Assembly (NCBI RefSeq): GCF_010548145.1
Contig: NZ_JAAGLN010000003.1
Coordinates: forward strand, 1 to 64,000
Reading direction: 5' to 3'
DNA from: Streptomyces sp. SID10853
Lineage (GTDB): Bacteria > Actinomycetota > Actinomycetes > Streptomycetales > Streptomycetaceae
Length of the DNA: 64,000 bases
This document shows positions 49,452-57,726 of the stretch, piece after piece. The notes below the pieces were generated by a model, which searched no databases, was not told the DNA's origin, and saw nothing but the letters and a program-made list of their open reading frames with translations. Positions within the stretch are counted from its first letter, which is position 1; each line of letters starts with the position of its first letter. A program made the translations under genes and the position numbers.

Positions 49452-50423
49452 TCAGTCGTCGATCCCCGACCGCTCCACGCCCGCCACGATGTGCCGCTGG
49501 AGCAGCAGGAACACCAGCAGCAGCGGCACGATCGACACCGCTGCCGCGATGAACAGCTCGTGGATATTGACCACTTGACCGGTCGTGAATGTCGAAAGCG
49601 CCACCTGCACCGTCCACGCGCTCTTGTCCTGGCCGATGACCAGCGGCCAGAGGAAGGCGTTCCACGCGCCGATGAAGACGATCGTGCCGACCGCCGCGAA
49701 GACCGGGGCCGAGTTCGGGACGACGATGCGCCAGTACGTACGCCAGTAGCCGAGGCCGTCGACCTTCGCCGCGTCCTCCAGCTCCTGCGGGAAGCCCAGG
49801 AAGTACTGGCGGAAGATGAAGCACGCGAACGCCGAGAACAGCGTCGGGATGATCAGGCCGCGCAGGGTGGAGATCCAGCCGAGCGTGGAGACCAGGACGA
49901 AGCTCGGTACGAACGTCACCGCCGCCGGGACCATCAGGGTGCCCAGGATCGCGTAGAACACCTTGTTCGCGTGGCGGTACGGGATACGGGCCAGGCCGTA
50001 CCCGGCCAGTGACGCCAGCAGGACCGTGCCGAGGGTGGTGGTCACCGCGATCAGGGCCGAGTTCAGCAGGGAGCGGGCCATCGGGACCGCCGGGTCGTCG
50101 AACAGCTCGCGGAGGTTCGACCACTGGAGGTGGGACGGGAAGAACGTCCACGCGGGTGAGGTGATGTCCTGCTCGGTGGAGAGCCCGTTGCGCAGCAGCA
50201 GATAGAACGGGATGAGGAAGAGCGCCGCCAGCGCGATCAGCAGCACGGTGCGCAGCGCGCGCCCCGCCCTGACCAGGGCATCGTCGCGGCGGGTCGTTCG
50301 GGCCGTGCCGGTGCGGATGCGGGCGCCTGCTCCGGTGCCGGTGCGGCGGGACGTACCTGTGCTGGTGCCGGTGCCGGTGCCAGTCCCTGCTCCGGTGTCT
50401 GCGCCGGTTCGGGTGCGGGGCAT
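49452..50423 (-). CDS. Carbohydrate ABC transporter permease, MalG type
   Basis: Inner-membrane subunit of a CUT1-type importer, 323 residues. After a Thr/Gly-rich repeat (GTGTGTGTSTGTS, from a GGTGCC-like DNA repeat at about 50330-50400) come six helices and the EAA loop ELEDAAKVDGLGYWRTYWRIVVPN, which contacts the ATPase. It starts 1 nt after the MalF-type permease gene. No ATPase gene is in the cluster; in Streptomyces such systems commonly share MsiK, which is probably the case here. Substrate unknown. Confidence 0.92.
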   Translation of the reverse strand: MPRTRTGADTGAGTGTGTGTSTGTSRRTGTGAGARIRTGTARTTRRDDALVRAGRALRTVLLIALAALFLIPFYLLLRNGLSTEQDITSPAWTFFPSHLQWSNLRELFDDPAVPMARSLLNSALIAVTTTLGTVLLASLAGYGLARIPYRHANKVFYAILGTLMVPAAVTFVPSFVLVSTLGWISTLRGLIIPTLFSAFACFIFRQYFLGFPQELEDAAKVDGLGYWRTYWRIVVPNSAPVFAAVGTIVFIGAWNAFLWPLVIGQDKSAWTVQVALSTFTTGQVVNIHELFIAAAVSIVPLLLVFLLLQRHIVAGVERSGIDD

Positions 50424-50424
50424 G

Positions 50425-51318
50425 TCAGTCCTCCGTCCTGCCGAGCCCGAACCACCGGGCCTGGACGATCGTCACCACCGCGATGATCAGGGCGAGAATG
50501 ACCGCCCCCGCACTGCCCAGACCGAGGTTCTGGCCCTGCCCGAGCGCCGTGTAGTAGAGGTACACGAGCGGTGGCCGCGCGTACGGCGGATAGCCCCTGG
50601 CATCACTCAGCAGGTTGTAGAACTCGTCGAACGCCTGGAACGCGTTGATCACGAGCAGCAGCACCACCGCGACCGATGTCGCCCGCAGCTGTGGGAACGT
50701 GATGTGCCGGAAGACCTGCCAGCCCGGCCGCGCACCGTCGACGGCGGCAGCCTCGTACAACTGCGGTGCGATCCGCTGGAGTCCGGCGAGGAACAGCACC
50801 ATGTAGAAGCCCGCCTGGAGCCAGAGCCGCAGGGTCACGATCACCAGCCAGTACCAGGGCGGATGGGTGGTCGAGAGCCATGCGGTCTGGTCGGTGCCGA
50901 ACCAGCCGAGCACGGTGTTGGCCAGCCCGAACCTGACCCCGTTGAAGACCGAGAGCTTCCAGATCATCGACGCCACCACATACGAGCAGGCGGCCGGGAG
51001 GAAGAAGACCGAGCGGAAGAAGGACTGCGCGAACCGCAGCCGGTTCACCATCAGGGCCAGGGCGAGCGACAGCGCGTACGTCGCCGGGACGATGAACAGT
51101 GAGAAGACCGCGAACGTCCACAGGCTGGAGGTGAACGCGCCGTCGGTCAGCATCGACGTGTAGTTGTCGAGACCCACGAAGTCCGTCGGCGAGACCGTGT
51201 TGTGGGCGTCGAAGAAGCTCAGATAGAGGCTCCACAGCAACGGTACGTACGTGAAGAGCGCGAGGCCGGCGGCGAAGGGGCCGACGAAGACCCAGAACCA
51301 GAGCGTGCGGTGTCTCAC
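50425..51318 (-). CDS. Carbohydrate ABC transporter permease, MalF type
   Basis: Second membrane subunit of the CUT1 importer, 297 residues with six helices. The opening WFWVFVGPFAAGLALFTYVPLLWSLYLSFFD and the EAA loop ELYEAAAVDGARPGWQVFRHITFPQLRA are typical. It lies 7 nt downstream of the solute-binding-protein gene and 1 nt upstream of the MalG-type gene, so the three form an operon. Confidence 0.93.
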   Translation of the reverse strand: MRHRTLWFWVFVGPFAAGLALFTYVPLLWSLYLSFFDAHNTVSPTDFVGLDNYTSMLTDGAFTSSLWTFAVFSLFIVPATYALSLALALMVNRLRFAQSFFRSVFFLPAACSYVVASMIWKLSVFNGVRFGLANTVLGWFGTDQTAWLSTTHPPWYWLVIVTLRLWLQAGFYMVLFLAGLQRIAPQLYEAAAVDGARPGWQVFRHITFPQLRATSVAVVLLLVINAFQAFDEFYNLLSDARGYPPYARPPLVYLYYTALGQGQNLGLGSAGAVILALIIAVVTIVQARWFGLGRTED

Positions 51319-51325
51319 TGATCCC

Positions 51326-52594
51326 TCACGACTTCTTCTGTACCCGCTGGAGTTCGCTGTTGGTCTTGCGTACGACCGCCCTCACCTCGGTCTCCGCGTT
51401 GGCGCCGTCCTTGATGATCCGGTTGAGGGCGTCCTGGTACGCGACCTGGCAGGCGGGCGTCCACAGCAGCGGCTGGGCCCAGCCGCTGTCGGTCGCGTAC
51501 CTGACCGCGTCCGCCGCCGCCCCCTCCCGCAGCTTCGCCGCCTTCTTCGCGAGGGAGATCCGGGCCGGGATGTGGAACCCGTAGGACAGCGCGAAGTCCT
51601 CCTGGTACGCGGTCCGGTCGATCCACAGCCACTTGGCGAACGCCTTGGCGTCGGCGCGGTGCTTGCTGCGCGCGCTGACCGCCGAGCTGTACGCCCCGAC
51701 CGGGACCGATGGCTTGCCGGCCGCGCCGTCCTTCGGGAAGGGCAGGACACCGAAGTCGTCGCCCAGCGCCTTCTTGACCGCCGGGAGCGCCCACAGGCCG
51801 CACCACTGCATGGCGGTGAGGCCCTGGACGAGCGCCGACGGGTCGGACCAGTCGGCCGGCGCGCCGAGCAGCAGTGACTTGTCGGCGTACAACCGGTGGA
51901 ACTTGGCCAGGGTGCGGGCCGCCGCCGGGTCGTCGAAGCCGGTCTTCCCGTCCTCGGTGACAAGGCTGAGCCCGGCCGCGTAGAGCGGGGTGCCGCCGAG
52001 GACGCCCGCGCCGCCGTCGTTGCCGAGGAACAGGCCCTTGACCTTCTTGTCGGTCAACGCCTTCGCCGTGTCGACCAGTTCGTCGAGGGTGCGAGGCGGC
52101 TGGACGTTCGCGTCCTTGAGCAGGCTCTTGCGGTAGTAGAGGAGCTGGGTGTCGATGGTCTGCGGGATGCCCCAGATCTTCCCGCCGTACGTCTTCGGCG
52201 CGAGCACCGCCTGGTTGAAGTCGGCCTTCACCCCGTCGAAGAGGTCGGTCAGATCGGTGACCTGGCCGCCCTGGATCTGGTCCAGGGTGGGGCCGTTGAC
52301 CTCGAAGACGTCCGGGCCCGACGAGGACAGCAGCGCGGCGGCGGTCTGCTGGTCGTAATTGCCGGGCCGCCACTGGATCTTGACGGTCGCCTTGCGGTAG
52401 GCGTCCGCGTACCGCCGTACGGCCTGCTCGGTCCCGGCCTCGCCGTACTGGTGGTACCACTGCTGGAGTGTGGGCCCGCTGCCGCCCGAAGCCCCGCCGT
52501 CCCGGCCGGTGTTGGATCCGCACGCGGCGGCGAGCGCCCCGGTCAGTGCGAGGCTGCCACTGGTGGCGAGCAGTCGCCTGCGGCTGATGGTCAT
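51326..52594 (-). CDS. Extracellular sugar-type solute-binding lipoprotein, Tat signal
   Basis: Family 1 binding protein of the CUT1 importer, 422 residues. The N-terminus MTISRRRLLATSGSLALTGALAAACG has a twin-arginine motif and a lipobox LAAAC, so it is probably exported folded and then lipidated. The mature part has LQQWYHQYGEAGTEQAVRRYADAYRKATVKIQWRPG and GPDVFEVNGPTLDQIQ, typical of the MalE-like family. The ATG at 52594 has GGGGGAC just upstream. First gene of the operon with the two permeases. Ligand unknown. Confidence 0.93.
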   Translation of the reverse strand: MTISRRRLLATSGSLALTGALAAACGSNTGRDGGASGGSGPTLQQWYHQYGEAGTEQAVRRYADAYRKATVKIQWRPGNYDQQTAAALLSSSGPDVFEVNGPTLDQIQGGQVTDLTDLFDGVKADFNQAVLAPKTYGGKIWGIPQTIDTQLLYYRKSLLKDANVQPPRTLDELVDTAKALTDKKVKGLFLGNDGGAGVLGGTPLYAAGLSLVTEDGKTGFDDPAAARTLAKFHRLYADKSLLLGAPADWSDPSALVQGLTAMQWCGLWALPAVKKALGDDFGVLPFPKDGAAGKPSVPVGAYSSAVSARSKHRADAKAFAKWLWIDRTAYQEDFALSYGFHIPARISLAKKAAKLREGAAADAVRYATDSGWAQPLLWTPACQVAYQDALNRIIKDGANAETEVRAVVRKTNSELQRVQKKS

Positions 52595-52916
52595 GGTGGG
52601 TCCCCCTGGCTCCGGTCGGGCGTCGTTCGTCGGATCTCCCGTTGTACGCCCCAACGATCAACCATGGTGCGGGATTGCGACAGGGGTGTTGCGCGGGGAT
52701 GTCGGCCCGGCCGGGGCGGTTTTCCGTACGGCTTTCCGTACGGTTCGCCGTGGGCCCCTCCGCGCGCCCCCGTGCGCCCCTCCCGTACGCCCGTCCGTAC
52801 GCCCCCCCGTGCGACTTTCCGTGCGGCCGATGAGTTCGCGGTCGGCCGGACGTCTACACCTCCGAAGGGCGCGCCGTAGGGCGGGCCACCGGACCGCTAC
52901 GAGAGAAGAGCCCGTA
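52595..52916. other. Intergenic region with CCGTACG-type repeats
   Basis: This 322-nt gap separates the divergent binding-protein gene and VOC gene. Between 52721 and 52826 the motif CCGTACG or CCGTGCG recurs about seven times, including TTTCCGTACGG at 52721-52731 and again at 52733-52743. Open frames across it are repetitive and have no family features. Promoters of both flanking genes should lie here; none stands out. Confidence 0.65.
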
Positions 52917-53321
52917 ATGCCTCAGATGATCTTCGTCAATCTGCCGGTCAAGGACCTTGAGGTCTCCAAGTCTTTCTTCACCGCGCTCGGCTACACGATC
53001 AACCCGCAGTTCACCGATGAGAACGCGGCCTGTGTCGTGATCAGCGACTCGATCTTCGCGATGCTGATCACGGAACCGTTCTTCAAGCAGTTCACCAGGA
53101 AGGAGATCGCCGACGCGAGCAGGACCACCGAGGTGCTGGTCTGTCTCAGCGCCGAGAGCAGAGAGGATGTCGACCGGCTGGTCGACACCGCGCTGGCCTC
53201 CGGCGGCTCGCCCGCGAACGAGCCCCAGGACCAGGGCCCGATGTACGGGCGCTCCTTCCAGGACCCGGACGGCCACATCTGGGAGGTCATGTGGATGGAC
53301 CCGGCCGCGATCCAGGGCTGA
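52917..53321 (+). CDS. VOC-family (glyoxalase/bleomycin-resistance fold) protein
   Basis: A 134-residue protein with the VOC two-module fold: FVNLPVKDLEVSKSFFTALGYTINPQFTDENAACVVISDSIFAMLI at the start and GRSFQDPDGHIWEVMWMDP at the end, with the second-module His and Glu metal-ligand positions (GHIWEV). It most resembles the group of lactoylglutathione-lyase-like proteins with unknown substrates. The ATG at 52917 is preceded by GAGAGAAG. It stands alone on the plus strand. Confidence 0.9.
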   Translation: MPQMIFVNLPVKDLEVSKSFFTALGYTINPQFTDENAACVVISDSIFAMLITEPFFKQFTRKEIADASRTTEVLVCLSAESREDVDRLVDTALASGGSPANEPQDQGPMYGRSFQDPDGHIWEVMWMDPAAIQG

Positions 53322-53342
53322 CGGACGCGGACAGCGGACGAC

Positions 53343-53385
53343 GGGGCCTGACCGCGCCCGGACGGCGGGGCCTGACCGCGCCCGG
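53343..53385. repeat. 24-bp-spaced direct repeat after the VOC gene
   Basis: GGGGCCTGACCGCGCCCGG occurs at 53343-53361 and again, identical, at 53367-53385. A purine-rich low-complexity stretch (GGCGGAGGCGGGGGG-like) follows to about 53450. The block lies between the convergent VOC and SDR genes. Confidence 0.88.
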
Positions 53386-53449
53386 GGGAGGGGCGACGGG
53401 CGGCGGAGGCGGGGGGCGACGGGCGGAGGTGGGGGGGAAGAGGCCGCGG

Positions 53450-54412
53450 TCAGGCTCCGCCGCCCCCTGTTGCGCCCGCGCCCAGGGTGTCGAGGCCCGC
53501 GTACGTCACGCCGGTGAGCTGCTCGGACGCCGTCCAGAGCCGCTCGCCCGCCACATCGTTCGTCGTCCACTTCGCCCGCCAGGAAGGCCCCGGGCCCCCG
53601 CGCCAGCCGAGGAACCTGGGGCCGGTGAAGGAGTCGGGCAGGACGCAGGGTGCGGTGGCCGCGTAGAGCGTGGGCAGCGCACCTGTCTCGGCGGACTGGG
53701 CGAACACGCGGTTCCCCAGCTCCACCGCCCGCTCCGCCCCCGTGCGGCCCTCCATCCGCACCCCCGCCGTCTGGAGATTGGTGGCCGCGTAACCGGGGTG
53801 CGAAGCGGCCGCGACCAGGCCGGACCCCGCGGTGACGAGGCGCCGCGTCAGCTCATGGACGAAGAGCAGATTCGCGGTCTTGGAGCGGCCGTAGGCGACC
53901 CAACGGCGGTAGTTCCGCTCGCTGTTGAGGTCGTTGATGTCGATATTGGAGATGACGTGGAGCCCGCTGGACACACTCACCACCCGGGCGTCCGGGGTGT
54001 TCAGCAGCTTCGGGACGAGCAGCCCGGTCAGGGCGAAGTGCCCGAGGTGGTTCACGCCGAACTGTGTCTCGAACCCGTCGGCGGTCGTGCCGTACGGCAG
54101 GGCCATGACGCCCGCGTTGTTGATGAGCAGATCGAGCCGCTCGGCCCGGACGGCCGACACGAACTCCCGCACGGACGACAGGTCCGCGAGATCCAGCCGT
54201 ACGAACTCGACGTCCGCGTCGGGTACGTCGGCCCGGATCGTGGCTTCCGCCTCTCTGCCCCGGGTCTCACTGCGGCAGGCGAGGATCACCCGGGCACCGC
54301 GCCGGGCCAGCTCGCGGGCGGTCACGAGGCCGATGCCGCTGTTGGCCCCGGTGACCACTGCCGTACGCCCGCTCTGATCGGGAATGTCGCTCGTGTTCCA
54401 GATCTTGGTCAT
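53450..54412 (-). CDS. Short-chain dehydrogenase/reductase
   Basis: NAD(P)-dependent oxidoreductase of the classical/retinol-dehydrogenase-like SDR group, 320 residues. TAVVTGANSGIGLVTARELARRGARVILACRS is the cofactor motif (TGxxxGIG), DLLINNAGVMA follows, and the active site is VVSVSSGLH...VAYGRSKTANLLF with Ser, Tyr and Lys. Extra C-terminal residues beyond 300 are Gly/Ala-rich. Substrate unknown. It is downstream of, and on the same strand as, the orphan solute-binding protein but 104 nt away. Confidence 0.92.
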   Translation of the reverse strand: MTKIWNTSDIPDQSGRTAVVTGANSGIGLVTARELARRGARVILACRSETRGREAEATIRADVPDADVEFVRLDLADLSSVREFVSAVRAERLDLLINNAGVMALPYGTTADGFETQFGVNHLGHFALTGLLVPKLLNTPDARVVSVSSGLHVISNIDINDLNSERNYRRWVAYGRSKTANLLFVHELTRRLVTAGSGLVAAASHPGYAATNLQTAGVRMEGRTGAERAVELGNRVFAQSAETGALPTLYAATAPCVLPDSFTGPRFLGWRGGPGPSWRAKWTTNDVAGERLWTASEQLTGVTYAGLDTLGAGATGGGGA

Positions 54413-54516
54413 GGTTCCAGCGTACGACCGGAGGCGAGGGGCGGGGCCGGCCTGCGTACATGCCTGCGCACCTGTCCGCGTACGACCGGAGCGGCGTCAG
54501 GCGGCCGCGCCTCCGC

Positions 54517-55239
54517 CTACGCCGGCGGGGCGACCAGCGTGGCCGACTGGTGTGCGCGCCGCAGTGCGTCCGCGACGAATCCGCGGGCCTTCAGCTCCTC
54601 GACGAGGCCGCGCAGGAACCGGACCGTCTCCGGCCCGCGGGTCCTGGTCGTGCCCACCGCCTGCCTGATCTCCATGAACCGGTCCTCGATCAGCCGGACT
54701 TCGGGGTGGCCCGCGACGTATTCGGTCATCGGCTGCCTGATGCCGGCCGCTGCCTCCAGGTCCTGGGCGCGGAACGTGTCGACCCCTTCGTCTCCCCGTA
54801 CGACGCCCGCGTGCCGGAGGGTCCTGGTGAGGAAGAGGTCGTAGGCGGAGCCGCGCTTCACGCCGATACGCACGCCCGCCCGGTCGACGTCGGCGGGGGT
54901 GACCAGAGGCGAATCGCGCGGTACGGCGAAGACGCCCTCGATCACGACGTACGGGGCGGTGAAGGCGACTTCGGCCTCCCTGGCGGGTTCCACGGCCAGG
55001 AAACAGATGTCGGCGTGGCCCGCAGCCATCGCCTCGTACGACTTCCGCGCCGCGTCAAAGCAGAGCAGCTCCACCGGCACGCCGAGCCGGGCGCCGATCT
55101 CCCGCGCGATGTCCACCGTGACCCCGGACGGCGCGGCCGGCAGGCCCTGGGCCAGTACCGGATTGCCCAGATTGATCGAGGCCCGCAGGGTGCCGGTGGG
55201 CGCCAGGTCCCGGGTGACGGCAGCGGTGGCGATGGTCAT
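54517..55239 (-). CDS. Orphan family 3 solute-binding protein without a signal peptide
   Basis: Resembles bacterial amino-acid-binding proteins (SBP family 3), 240 residues: LRASINLGNPVLAQG...GVTVDIAREIGARLGVPVELLCFDAARKSYEAMAAGHADICFLAVEPAREAEVAFTAPYVVIEGVFAV, then the hinge and the second lobe. The N-terminus has no signal peptide or lipobox, and no ABC permease or ATPase is nearby. It may be cytosolic and serve as a sensor or enzyme-like domain. The ATG at 55239 is the only good start; the upstream DNA is the SoxR-like promoter of the divergent reductase. Confidence 0.85.
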   Translation of the reverse strand: MTIATAAVTRDLAPTGTLRASINLGNPVLAQGLPAAPSGVTVDIAREIGARLGVPVELLCFDAARKSYEAMAAGHADICFLAVEPAREAEVAFTAPYVVIEGVFAVPRDSPLVTPADVDRAGVRIGVKRGSAYDLFLTRTLRHAGVVRGDEGVDTFRAQDLEAAAGIRQPMTEYVAGHPEVRLIEDRFMEIRQAVGTTRTRGPETVRFLRGLVEELKARGFVADALRRAHQSATLVAPPA

Positions 55240-55276
55240 GCGGCGGAGTGTAGGGCACGTCCGCCGGAACCCACGC

Positions 55277-55299
55277 TTGACCTCAACCGCGCTTGATGT
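55277..55299 (+). promoter_or_regulatory. SoxR-like box in the promoter of the FMN reductase
   Basis: ACCTCAA (55280-55286), spacer CCGCGC, TTGATGT (55293-55299): a dyad with one mismatch, overlapping a TTGACC -35 element at 55277. The left half TTGACCTCAA matches the SoxR box exactly. The downstream gene resembles a known SoxR target of S. coelicolor. The start codon lies 15 nt further on. Confidence 0.78.
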
Positions 55300-55313
55300 A
55301 TGACGCTCTGGCC

Positions 55314-55904
55314 ATGGACATCACCACGCACCCCTTGAAACTGACCGTCGTCATCGCCAGCAACCGCACCGGCCGTTTCGGCCCCACCGTCGCCGACTGG
55401 TTCCTCTCCCGCGCCCGGCTCCGTACCGACCTCGCCGTCGATGTGGTCGACCTCGCCGAAGTCGAACTGCCCACCGCGCTCTCCTACGATCCGCCGCCCG
55501 CGGTGCGCGAAGTGCTCGGCCAGGTCACCCCGCGGCTGGACTCGGCCGACGCCTTCGTCGTCCTGACCCCCGAGTACAACCACTCCTTCCCCGCGGCGCT
55601 CAAGAACCTCATCGACTGGCACTACGGCCAGTGGCAGGCCAAGCCCGTCGCGTTCGTCTCGTACGGCGGGATCTCCGGCGGGCTGCGCGCGGTCGAGCAG
55701 CTGCGGCAGGTGTTCGCCGAGCTCCACGCGGTCACCGTCCGCGACACGGTGAGCTTCCACAACGCGCACGGCCACTTCGACGAGGACGGTACGCACAAGG
55801 ACCCCGAAGCGCCGGACGGGGCGGCCAAGGTCATGCTCGACCAGCTCGTCTGGTGGGGGCTGGCACTGCGGGAGGCGAAGACGGTCCGCCCGTACGGCGG
55901 CTGA
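55314..55904 (+). CDS. NADPH-dependent FMN reductase, SoxR-regulon type
   Basis: Flavodoxin-like oxidoreductase of 196 residues. LTVVIASNRTGRFGPTVADWF is the FMN phosphate loop, and VVLTPEYNHSFPAALKNLIDWHYGQWQAKPVAFVSYGG is the family's PEYNxSxP active-site region. Such enzymes reduce quinones, FMN or redox-cycling compounds with NADPH. The gene follows a SoxR-like box. From memory an equivalent gene (near SCO2478) belongs to the S. coelicolor SoxR regulon, which responds to redox-active antibiotics; this was not checked. The ATG at 55314 starts the fold; a TTG at 55293 is possible. Confidence 0.92.
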   Translation: MDITTHPLKLTVVIASNRTGRFGPTVADWFLSRARLRTDLAVDVVDLAEVELPTALSYDPPPAVREVLGQVTPRLDSADAFVVLTPEYNHSFPAALKNLIDWHYGQWQAKPVAFVSYGGISGGLRAVEQLRQVFAELHAVTVRDTVSFHNAHGHFDEDGTHKDPEAPDGAAKVMLDQLVWWGLALREAKTVRPYGG

Positions 55905-55995
55905 CCCGGGCGGTCCGCCGGTGGGGGCCGCGCCGGCGGGCGGGTGCCGAGCGTGTACCGGCCGTCGGCGCGGTCGCGGTCGCCGGCCGGTTCTG

Positions 55996-56754
55996 TCAGC
56001 GGTCGCCCAGGGCCCGCGCGACGCCGTTCTCGTGGGGGCCGAGGAAGTGCGGGTCCGGCTTGAACACGGCGTCCAGGGCCGCCTTCCCGGCCGCCAGGAC
56101 TTCGCGGGCGCCGCCGTAGTACCAGGTCACATCGTGGGTGTCGGTCGCGCCGACGCCGTACGACTCGATACCGGCCGACCGGCAGAGCGCGATGGCCCTG
56201 CGGATGTGGAAACCCTGGCTGACCAGGACGGCCCGGCGTACCCCGAACACCTTCCTGGCCCGTACGCACGAGTCCCAGGTGTCGAAGCCGGCGTAGTCGC
56301 TGACCACTCCGGCGTCCGGCACCCCGTGCCGGACGAGGTAGGCCCGCATCGCGTCCGGCTCGTCGTAACCGGTCCGGCTGTTGTCGCCGGTCACCAGCAC
56401 CACCTTCACCGTGCCCGCCCGGTACAGGCCGGCGGCCGTGTCGAGCCGGTGCGCCAGATACGGGGACGGCTTGCCCTGCCACAGGCCCGCGCCGAAGACC
56501 ACGGCCACATCGGCGGCCGGGACATCGGCCGTCGTCCGTATCCGGTCACCCGCGACGGCGAACATCCAGGTCGCGGGGGTGAGCGCCAGTACACAGCCGA
56601 GCATGACGGCCTGCACGGCGAGGCGCCGGCCGCGCCGGGTCCTGGGCAGCCGCGGCTTCGACAGCGGCCACCTCGACAGCGGCCACCTCGGCAGCCGCAC
56701 CTGTGGAAGCCGCGGCCGCACCCGTCGTGGGCGGGGCAGCGCGGGTCTGTGCAT
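55996..56754 (-). CDS. SanA/YdcF-like DUF218 membrane protein
   Basis: A 252-residue protein with a long basic, Pro-rich N-terminus (RPALPRPRRVRPRLPQ...), a single membrane helix at about residues 47-67 and an extracytoplasmic DUF218 domain: ADVAVVFGAGLWQGKPSPYLAHRLDTAAGLYRAGTVKVVLVTGDNSRTGYDEPDAMRAYLVRHGVPDAGVVSDYAGFDTWDSCVRARKVF. SanA affects vancomycin sensitivity and envelope integrity in enteric bacteria; the role here is unknown. The N-terminal WPLSRWPLS duplication comes from a 15-bp DNA repeat (56660-56689). The ATG at 56754 is chosen because the family's cytoplasmic start follows. Confidence 0.9.
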   Translation of the reverse strand: MHRPALPRPRRVRPRLPQVRLPRWPLSRWPLSKPRLPRTRRGRRLAVQAVMLGCVLALTPATWMFAVAGDRIRTTADVPAADVAVVFGAGLWQGKPSPYLAHRLDTAAGLYRAGTVKVVLVTGDNSRTGYDEPDAMRAYLVRHGVPDAGVVSDYAGFDTWDSCVRARKVFGVRRAVLVSQGFHIRRAIALCRSAGIESYGVGATDTHDVTWYYGGAREVLAAGKAALDAVFKPDPHFLGPHENGVARALGDR

Positions 56755-56843
56755 GGAGGGGCCTCCCGACGCCGAGTGCGGCCGAGTCTGGCCGGATGTG
56801 TCTGTCGGAAGGTCGGACGCACAAAAGGAGACGTCCGGTTCGC

Positions 56844-57431
56844 TCACCGCAGCGTGTACGTCAGATGCGTCACGCCGTCCCCCTCGGTCACCGTGGGCCC
56901 CTCCAGCGCGCGCGGCACGCTCTGCAGGTTGTCGAGGAAGCGCACACCAGCGCCGAGCAGCAGCGGCACCAGGTCGATCTGCAGCTCGTCCAGCAGCCCG
57001 GCGTTGATGCACTGCTGGGTCAGCTCCGCGCTGCCGATGGTGACCGTCTTCCCGCCCGCGGTCGCCCTGGCCTGCGCGATGGCGCTCTCCAGGCCGTCGG
57101 TGACGAAGGTCAGCGGGGTGTCCGCGCGGGGCCAGCCGTCCGGGATGCTGTGGCTGACGACGATCACCGGCTTGCCCATGGGATGGCCGCCGATCCAGCC
57201 ACCCGAGTCCTCGAACGTACGCCGTCCATAGACCAGCACCCCGATCTCCTCCATGGCGCGGTTCAGCCGCTGCGCGCTGGCCTCCGACACCTGGAAGGTC
57301 ATGTCGGGGTCGGCGGTCCTGACCGTGACGTCCCCGCCGCCGTACCAGCGGAACAGCTGGTCGATCCCGTCGGAGGGATGGGAGACGAACCCGTCCAGAG
57401 ACATGGACATGTTGGCGGTCACCTTGGCCAT
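56844..57431 (-). CDS. RibD C-terminal/dihydrofolate-reductase-like protein
   Basis: DHFR-like reductase-fold protein, 195 residues. VTANMSMSLDGFVSHPSDGIDQLF at the start, GVLVYGRRTFEDSGGWIG, PVIVVSHSIPDGW and the C-terminal TVTIGSAELTQQCINAGLLDELQIDLVPLLLGAGVRFL are typical of the RibD-C/YyaP group. Such proteins are predicted NADPH-dependent reductases of unknown substrate. The ATG at 57431 is chosen over upstream starts because the fold begins there. Confidence 0.9.
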   Translation of the reverse strand: MAKVTANMSMSLDGFVSHPSDGIDQLFRWYGGGDVTVRTADPDMTFQVSEASAQRLNRAMEEIGVLVYGRRTFEDSGGWIGGHPMGKPVIVVSHSIPDGWPRADTPLTFVTDGLESAIAQARATAGGKTVTIGSAELTQQCINAGLLDELQIDLVPLLLGAGVRFLDNLQSVPRALEGPTVTEGDGVTHLTYTLR

Positions 57432-57726
57432 CGGTTCTCTCCGCTCTGCTCGGCCGTCCTGGCTCCACATCGTTCCCACGCGTCCTGAGTCCTGCGCCCT
57501 GCGTTCTGCATTCTGCGTCCCGTGTCCCGTGTCTCTCGTCCTGCGCCCTGGGCCCCGCGCATCTCTCGTCCCCCGTCCCTCGTTCCACGGTCCTCCGATA
57601 CCGGCCGTCCGGCGACCCGGAGCCTCCGCACGTACCTCCGCACGTACCCCCTGACCGGCCGCCTCCTGAACCGCCGCCTGGCGGGCCCGGCCGCGTCCGG
57701 GGCCCGTGACTCAGTACTGTCGGAGC
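57432..57726. other. Intergenic region with pyrimidine-rich microrepeats
   Basis: Between the divergent RibD-like and dgt genes, 57484-57570 is a run of degenerate 7-bp copies such as CCTGCGC, TTCTGCA, TCTGCGT, CCCGTGT. Frames through it translate to repetitive Arg/Thr-rich peptides and are not genes. The dgt promoter should lie in the right half; no motif is clear. Confidence 0.65.
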
